A stretch of 64,000 nt of DNA from Harmothoe impar (taxonomy: Eukaryota; Annelida; Polychaeta; Phyllodocida; Polynoidae), in assembly GCA_947462335.1 (NCBI GenBank), contig OX381718.1:40702976-40766975 (forward strand). Direction: 5' to 3'. Numbering within the stretch: the first letter of the stretch is position 1; every line of letters starts with the position of its first letter. Below the pieces are notes generated by a model. The model did no database searches, had not been told where the DNA came from, and saw nothing but the letters and a program-made list of their open reading frames with translations. Positions 56,459 through 64,000 of the stretch are shown here, in pieces. The translations under genes were made by a program, and so were the position numbers.

Positions 56459-58924
56459 GAAACTATGTGAAAGGTGTGAGAGCTGTGGAACGATATATAT
56501 ATGAAGCCTTTTATATGGAAAATTGGACGTAGGGGAGCAATATATCAAGCTGTATTTGTGATTGGAAGTAAAATAATTTCTACACCTGTGATGAAAAATG
56601 TAGGTGGGTAGTAATAGGATTCTGCCACTAACTTGAATAACGTCGACGTTGTTAAGGAGTGGTCATTCCTTTAACAACCGCGGGGTTGGTAGATTTGGGA
56701 CGCGACCAGGATAAATGTAGGCCCTGGAAAGATGGGGAATTTTTTTATTTTAACAACTAAATATCCAGCACGTCAGGGAGGTGGTGTTACATTAAGCCGG
56801 TATAATATCTTATCTAGAATATTATAGATATTTCACATTTTCATATCAATAGTCAGCCTTCTAGTTTGAGTTAACTGGTAATGTCCAAACCTACTATGTG
56901 GGTTTATCCATACTAAATGTAACAAAATAGATGTCGAAGAAACAGTTCAAGAGGAAGCTGTTTATCCATGCGGACAAACGATGGGTTGTGATAACCCATC
57001 AGCGCCATCTGTGATTTCAGACCTGAGCCTCCACCAATTGCAAATGACTTGTAAATGTAACCTGCAGGTTTCTCTCACACCACTCATACTTCCTTGTTTG
57101 TCAAATTTTCTCCGCCCAGTATGGCAGAAAATGTGCCTGTTCACGAATTCCCTACACATGTGTGATTGTATGGATGCTACATAGAGGGTTTCCTCAAATC
57201 TCTGTTGGGATAATTATTGAAATCCTATGTGTATATCATCTGCAGGTACTACAAATATGTATAGGCCTTATTTATAATTACAAATAATCACTGTTAACCG
57301 GTATGTTTATGCTTGAAATGTATACAAATGTTGGAACCACACAATTATTTCAATGTAATTTATCATTACAAATACCGTCATCAGTTATTCTGTATATGGA
57401 TCTCACAAGCATTCCTATTTCCATTTTGATCCACTTGGTCAAAACTTAAACTAGTTTTGAAGTTGCAGTATGTAATCATCTAAACGCATCAACTAAAGTA
57501 ATAAGATACCTAAAATCTATCAACCAATGCATCAGGATTCTTTGTCTGGATATGCCTTGAAAAAGTCATTAAACATTGTTGATATCACCGTGTCTATTTC
57601 TGTCATGTCTCTGTAGAATTATACATTGAACCTAGCAGTTTTTGGGCCAAAACAAATTGAGCGTAGGTAGGTTGGATTTTTTTTCTTTTGGAATGTTGAA
57701 AGTACTTCTAAAAGAAAAAGTCAAAAGTTAAAATCCACAAAATCTAGCTTTTAAGCCTCAACAAAGAACTATCGGTGTCAATAGGCACATATGACTAATT
57801 TGACTTTTAAATGATGCAGCCAAAGTGCTTGCGTTTTTTTAATTTCTTCTAATGGCTTCATCGATTTATTCTGTCTTACCTCGCATGAGAAGTGAATCTA
57901 AACACCTATAGTACAGATTTCCCCCTTATCTTGCACGACAAGTGGGTTCAATAAAACATATCGTACAATATTGATGTCTGGCGATACAGCTGTACTGGTC
58001 CTTATCTTTGATGACAAGAGACCTCATAATGTGATTTTACACTATAGCTTTAATAACACTGTTGTATTAGATGTTTTGAAAAACATTTTCAAGCATTGTG
58101 ATCTAATCTTATATAACAAGAATCATATAGATGATAAACAAGACGCTTTTGAGTTTTGTTGAATTATACATGTGGAATTCTTTTTTGGCTTTTAGAGACC
58201 AATAGGTTGAGACAAAATGTCGATAGGCTGCATTTTAGGTTGTAAAGCTAATTCGTGGGCAGCAGCCGTACCTGGTGTAATAACGTATACCTAGTAGCCA
58301 GTTGGTGGGCCCTTACCTCCTACTGTGTAGACATGTATTATCTATCATATGTTACAATCTCACTTTTATACTTTCATGTGTAACATTTTTGTCTCTAAAA
58401 TTACCTGACTTTCATACCTTTTTAATCAATTTTGCTAGTTTTAGACTGGTGACGTAGGAACTTGTAAAACTTATTCATAGTAATTGAATTGAAGAGGAAA
58501 CAGTTGGCTAGTCGGGGTGGTTAATCTTGGGTTTATTAAGCTCGAAGAATTTGGAAATTTCAATTTTGAATTTGTCAAGAGTTTCAATTGCTTCAGGCTC
58601 TAAAGCGTTTCAAACAAATACTAAGATATGTTCCAGGCTTGTCGTGTAGGCTCCACTGTGGGCTGTTTAGCACTTCAATATAGGACCTTGCCAAACTCTT
58701 GTGTTCAACAAGTTCATTGGATCTCTATACTTGCCTTATCTACTCCTGATATAAGCCTCCTTTGTGTACTGTCTGGACCGCACAAATGAAGTAAATGTCT
58801 CTGAATCTGTGTATCACATTTGCAATAACCCTCTGTTTAAAGGTTAAACAGTAATATTGTGATGTTATTAAGCTATGCCCTTCACATGGTGATAGTGTCT
58901 GCAGCTTCAGCTTTTGCTGTTAAG
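56459..58924. other. 3' flank of the lectin gene, unassigned
   Basis: The proximal part is presumably 3' UTR. The first plausible polyadenylation signal on the + strand is AATAAA at 57950, which is distant. No further coding exon recognised. Confidence 0.4.
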
Positions 58925-59790
58925 GTGCTTCAGGTGCAAATGAGCAAATCAAAATATGTAATATCAAAAATATGCAATGTGCCAGAATCTGTCTTTTTCA
59001 GCCAACTATTCTGACACTAATCAACACTCCAGACAAGAGTAATCTCTGCGCTGCGACCATTTTGCTGAGATGAGGAGAAAAAGAGGAGGAAGGGTTGTCA
59101 AGATAAGTCCAAGTAAGCGGTAGTCTAGAGTTTATTATTGACCCGCCACACTGTGCTTCTGATGGGTAGAGCTGAACTGGTACTGCAGCCATTTTGTATG
59201 AAGGGTTTGCACGAGATAATAATATTCCACTGTTTGTAACCGTTTGTCGCTGTTGTGTTGTCTTAGCAAGTACCGATTGGTACATATACAGATACACCTG
59301 TTGGTAGGGTAAACACACTTCCAGTACTGTTGGTAAGGTAAACACACTTCCAGTACAGTTAGCTGATATAACAAAGAAAATCACTTGACTGTACATTACA
59401 CATTATATGGCTGTATGTGGATGCAGTCCATTGGCCACCTCTCCTACTGGAGTGTAAGTCAAATATGGTTACACATGAGTAGCTGTATAATCGTATTTAT
59501 AACACCTTTACAGCGACTCACCTGTACCATATTTACTACATAACATTATATATATGCACCCTACTAGACCCTATTTTTCCCCTTTTACTCTGCCCCCCCC
59601 CCCCTGTGTGACATCTGAAATTACATCTCCACATCAGGACCCTTACCAAGCTATGTAAGGCGGCCCAGGAAGACTGCAGCATTCTCCAGCAGGTGGAGGT
59701 GTCTAGGTGCTTGGGTTAAGGTCAGGTTTCTCATTCTAAGCTGTACCAACTGATAAGGAGACCCTAGACCTATAGTCTGAGTCAACGAAT
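58925..59790 (+). repeat. dispersed repeat, about 0.9 kb, copy 2
   Basis: Same segment order as 42262-43290. A 27-bp direct duplication, GGTAAACACACTTCCAGTAC, occurs at 59308-59357 inside it. The overlapping ORFs on the minus strand are translations of this repeat. Confidence 0.65.
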
Positions 59791-60550
59791 GTAAATGACA
59801 CCAGGCTACCCCACCGATGCATGATTGTCAGTAGGAGTGGCAATTAACCAATCTTGAATTCTTTTTGTCTTTTATTTTTGCGGGGGACGGGGCACAGACA
59901 TTGCTGAATCCACTATGAGTCCTATTAATGTTGGGATCAGCCTTGTTTTGCTAGGCAGCTACCTGAAACACTTTTGCATGAAGGCAGCCCTGGTGAGTAA
60001 CTGACCAATGCCGCATTCATGCAACATGCTGACCTATTATTCCTAGCAACATTTAGGGTCTCTCACTGAAACTATGCATTTATTCTATGCATTCATTGCA
60101 TTCTAAATATCAACTTTAGGAGAATGAATGTAGCATGTAGATGCTTAGGAGTAGGTTGTGGAGGCACCTAGTGGGAAAGCTGGAAAACACATGATTGATT
60201 GAAGGTTTATATCCCAAAAATACATCAATGTTGAAGCAGGTGTTGGTTGACAATGTTCAAATGGTAACATTACATCAATGTTGAAAGGAGGTTAATCAAT
60301 CCTGTAACTTTATATCAACCGGTTGTCAATGTTGAATCAAAGTTCTGTAATGGTACATGATGCTGATAATGGAGAGCACATGCCCTTCACCCAACATTTG
60401 CCAATCCAGTGCCTGTAGGCAAATCAGTACTGGCGAGTTAAGTGGCCGGCGGCCATTACAAACACGTCCACTGCGCAGGTTTCTGCACATATATATATAT
60501 GTATTTGGGGTAGAAGACCAACTCAATAAAATTTTGACATGATAGTTTGA
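59791..60550. other. hairpin MITE remnant and CAATGTTGA repeats
   Basis: 59975-60050 carries CATGAAGGCAGCCCTGG and GCATTCATGCAACATGC. 60215-60350 carries several ATCAATGTTGAA units. No gene. Confidence 0.5.
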
Positions 60551-60616
60551 CTTAGACCCGAACCACCAACCTCCTGATTACAGGTCTAGCACCTCAGACA
60601 CAGAGGCCATGGAGCC
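60551..60616 (-). repeat. tRNA-like sequence (SINE head or tRNA pseudogene) 1
   Basis: The minus strand begins GGCTCCATGGCC with an A-box-like TGGCCTCTGTG, an anticodon-stem-like CCTGTAATCAGG, and a B box GGTTCGGGTCT. The acceptor arm does not close, so it is not a functional tRNA. Confidence 0.6.
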
Positions 60617-60695
60617 TAAATGTTCAGTTGATATTGAAATCTCTTCCTATTCCTGCCTGTCCCAAGCCAAACTCACAAAATGGTTTGATGGGTAT

Positions 60696-60769
60696 GGGTG
60701 AGACTTGAACTCCTAACCTTCTAATTACATCCCCTACGCCTTAGACAGATAGGCCACAGAGCTGGATGG
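60696..60769 (-). repeat. tRNA-like sequence (SINE head or tRNA pseudogene) 2
   Basis: A similar layout 80 bp away: GCTCTGTGGCC start, GATGTAATTAG in the anticodon region, B-box-like AGTTCAAGTCTC. It shares the GTAAT anticodon context with the first. Confidence 0.6.
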
Positions 60770-63236
60770 TATAGTACACATTGAATGCTGTATATTACCA
60801 GTGTGTAACCAATGTGTAACCACATCCCATTCCCTGAGATCTTTTTATTTCAAATACCAAAAACTGTCCAAATATGCCCGGGATCACATATTACTTTAAC
60901 CCTATACCCGCCGGCCACCTTAAACCGAAGGGCTGCATTCTACCAAGGGCATATGACATTAAAGCAATTTGCCATTCTTTGATGACACGATTGAATCCAT
61001 CGAAAATACAGTTACACCATCAAGAACACAAGATAATTATAGGGTATTTGATAGATTTCAAAAAGACAGTTAAGGAAGTGCTTATGAGACAGGTGGGGAT
61101 GGATTTGGGAGGGGATAACACATTTCGACCTCTCAATGGGAAGTGGGTAACACATTCAAACCAATTTTGAGGGGGTAAGGCAAAGAAAAGTCATCTTTTT
61201 TTAGGGAAAAAAAGCCCACACATTACTCTACATGGAAGGCCGCATAGTCGCATAATTTTTGATCAATCGGGGAGGTAATTTTTGACTCCTCTATAGTGGG
61301 ATGATTTCTCACACCTGCCTGAAATTTCCCTGCCTCCCCGCTAATGTTAACAATGATTGTTCCCTAAGGTGTATCGAAAGAAGAAAATCGAATCAGTTTT
61401 CAACACTTTATTAAGACCATACTTATAAGCCGAATGGGACTCTGCGGGTGAAAAGTCACTATATAGCATCTAAAAAGTAGCCAAAAAACGTTTGCCTTAT
61501 AATCAAGGTTTTACTATATCAAGGGGATAGACTAATACAATACCATCCTGAGAGGTGTAAATGGTTAAGATGTGTGTGTCCCCCACCTGTACAGGCAGGT
61601 GAGGGGTGTAGCTTACTGATTGCGGCAGGTGTACAGGTGTTGTATGTACAGGTGTAGTGTCAGGAGTCCTCAGCCTCCTCAGGTGGAGGGATAATGATAA
61701 GGCACAACCTGCTGTAGTCTTAGCTTAGAAGACTGAATAACACTAGGATGCACCACTGTGTATAATCAGTCTTAGGAAAGGCAATTCACCAAGACATTTG
61801 ATGGCCTATGGCTCTGGGGGTAACAACGTGTGTGGTTGGACCAGATGTTTAAGGTGGGAACGCCTTGTAGTAGTACTCTGTAGGGTCACTGCATGTCTTG
61901 AAAGGCGCTAGTGTAGAGGGCTCGGGTATGTTTGGTAGACTCTGATTAGGCAGTCCGCCGATCCTTTATACTGATACTGAATTTGTGTGGCACAACCTAG
62001 TGAATTACTGTCTGTACTATAGACTAAATCTGCTGCATGTGTCGAGGCGCCATCTACCGTATTGACCCTTATAAGCCCCATGTGTTTATCAATTTAAATT
62101 CTCCTTTAGCCCGGTACTTATACAAGACCTTTAATCCGTAATATCCATTTATTTTAAACACACTTATTTCAACTTTCCATGTCCCATAAAGAGTTACTTT
62201 AATTTGAATTAGGTCCCATTCCCAAGACCCAGAGAGGATTCCCTTTAGGGCCCCTACCCAGTCTGTAGTGCATTATTTCACATCAAGAACCCCGTTTCTC
62301 AGCTCATCTACGCTAGCGGTGCATATTTGAAGACCCTGTGCTTATATGAGCCAATGTGGTATGTCTTCCTCTATTTAAAGTCTCCCCAGCCTGTGTACAC
62401 CTGTCAGGAGTGGCCAGCGCTAAGTGTAATAGTATAGCATTGTCAGATAGTCCAGACAAGACAGCAGAGAGGTAGAGATATGGGTAAGACAGGCCCTGGT
62501 GCTACAGTTATAAAGCCACCGTGCCAACATCTACCATAGACTCACCAACTGCTCACCGTTTAAAATGGTTGAGTTAAGAATTCACTCAGTGCATTCTGAG
62601 TATTATCAGATGATGTAGTTTAATTAACCAAGCTAGTGACAGTCTGTTAGGATTGCTGAAGATATTTTTAGATAGTGAGGAACACAGCATGTTAAGGCAC
62701 GCTGAGGATACATTGTACTAAACTATAGTTTCAGCAACATGGTATAGATGGCGCTCTCACAGGGCCTCTCAGGTGTATAGGTATCTTATCTCCTCCTCAA
62801 GTCACTCACACACTGCTAACTTACTAGGGTAAGTGGTCCAGTAGTTGATAATATACATGTTCGGAATTAGGGCCTAGCGTCTGGAATTGACATTAATTTG
62901 AATCATTTTCATGTTCCTGGAATTACCAGAGAATAACTGATGAACCAGTGAGCCTAAATAAGAAAACATGTTTACCATTCTTGTACCATATTAATGCAGG
63001 ATTTCACTAAGTGTCTGGAATTAGGGCCTAAGTAAATTCATTCATTTTACTATTTCTTGTAAAATAATTGCTAAACTTTTAAGCCGCATACATAAACACC
63101 TGCGTCATATGACTGGGAAATCAGGTATTATGGCTGCTTAAATTAGGGTTCTAGGACTTTCTATTCCTCCCCCCTCCCCCACAGTTCACCATAGCTCCCC
63201 TCCGAACAGCAGGACCCTCCCCTATACAAATGTATA
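60770..63236. other. unassigned stretch
   Basis: No gene recognised. 61580-61660 is rich in CAGGTGTACAGGTG units. 62056-62120 looks like a TACCGTA-family fragment (CTTATAAGCCCC). GGAATTAGGGCCTA is repeated at 62871 and 63018. Confidence 0.4.
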
Positions 63237-63854
63237 TATGTGAGCAGCCAAGCAGAAAGGATAGTCCCCGCGGGATTAGTTCCGATTTTAGCCACCAGGG
63301 GGCGCCACTATGGCCTAAAATTAGCTAAATTAGGCTAAAAATAGCTTTTGGGTACTTTTTTCTGGAGAATTCAATAGGATTACATAAAACATTCCATTTT
63401 TGGTAAAAAGCTTCTATATTTGGAAGGTAAAAGGAACGTTTTCAAGCCTAAATGGGTGTGCTTGTTGATATGTGTTGCCATGGAAACATGATTTTTATTC
63501 CAAATAGAGGAAATTAAGACACAAATTGATAGAATGATTTCTGAGGATTGCGATGGTGAAAACAAAATAAAATTACCTTTCCTAGATCGAATTTTATGAC
63601 TTAAAGAATGAAAATGTATCATAAATTTCTAATTATCATAGATAATGCTAATTAAATAGGGATATCTTGGAAAATATGAGACATAGAGCTTATTGGGATT
63701 TTGCAAAGGGTGATGCCGTCACATATTCATGAAGCCATTTCTCAAAAACTAGAAATAATATCTTCTAGTGAAATATATCACTAGAAAGCTTATGACATAA
63801 ATTTCAAAGTTGGCTTTTTCCTTGGACTACCCTTTTCCCTTGCCTTCACACATA
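63237..63854. repeat. TATGTG-family TIR element, copy 3
   Basis: The left TATGTGAGCAGCCAAG...AAAGGATAGTCC pairs with the right complement of TATGTGTGAAGGCAAG...AAAAGGGTAGTCC. The interior keeps GCCACCAGGGGGCGCC. The arms are more diverged than in copy 2. Confidence 0.78.
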
Positions 63855-64000
63855 TGTTGATAGGGAATGGACCGGAGCAAGCTCGAGTAGGCTTCCCCCT
63901 TGCCTCCACAATAGGATTCCGCCTTGCCTCTACAATAGTCTCTCCTCCACTCCTGCAATTAACTGCACAGTAAATTGACGACACACACCTGTACATTCGA

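Overview
The window looks like non-coding-rich nuclear DNA of an animal, most likely a marine invertebrate. Genes are split by GT-AG introns, there is one nuclear-type tRNA-Glu, and there is dense, nested transposon debris but no bacterial operon structure. The domain repertoire (C-type lectin, trefoil, PAN/apple, lectin-like C-terminal module) and the Penelope-like retroelement fit an amphioxus, hemichordate, mollusc or brachiopod type of genome. I cannot fix the species from sequence alone.

Layout. 0-4.3 kb: inverted clusters of GACATG/GTGACA motifs surround a tRNA-Glu(TTC) and a 1.5 kb terminal-inverted-repeat (TIR) element, 1540-3044. 4.35-9.78 kb: an almost intact Penelope-like element (PLE), 4510-9606, sits inside a small palindromic element made of TTGACAGTT/AACTGTCAA units and carries a target-site duplication. 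The PLE has two apparently identical 378-bp LTR-like repeats, each with a hammerhead-ribozyme-like motif and AGGTCA arrays. It encodes a reverse transcriptase/GIY-YIG endonuclease with one frameshift and, unusually, a second zinc-finger gene with its own TATA/CCAAT/CRE-like promoter. 10-12.5 kb: MITE-like repeats and an AT microsatellite. 12.6-15.4 kb: a CACTG...CAGTG-ended element filled by two opposed minisatellite arrays. 15.4-47.5 kb: no convincing host gene. This stretch holds many MITE families, a solo LTR with 4-bp duplication (24391-25290), a second TGTAGAACCG element with 5-bp duplication (25936-26756), a LINE reverse-transcriptase relic (38690-39190) and a GATA microsatellite.

47.6-56.5 kb: one well-supported host gene on the + strand, eight exons coding for 507 residues. 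The order is signal peptide, C-type-lectin domain, trefoil, two PAN/apple-like domains, and a cysteine-bearing C-terminal domain possibly related to galactose-binding/F5-8C folds. Every intron has GT-AG ends, all but one are phase 1, and the exon lengths sum exactly to an open frame. Introns 3-5 have been colonised by MITEs and by a 2-kb DNA transposon holding a HEEAD-motif pseudogene. 56.5-64 kb: repeats, two tRNA-like (SINE-like) sequences, and a third copy of the TATGTG family.

The recurring theme is mobile DNA whose two ends carry short-motif clusters in opposite orientation. The strongest candidate for something undescribed is the PLE that appears to transport a separately promoted zinc-finger gene.
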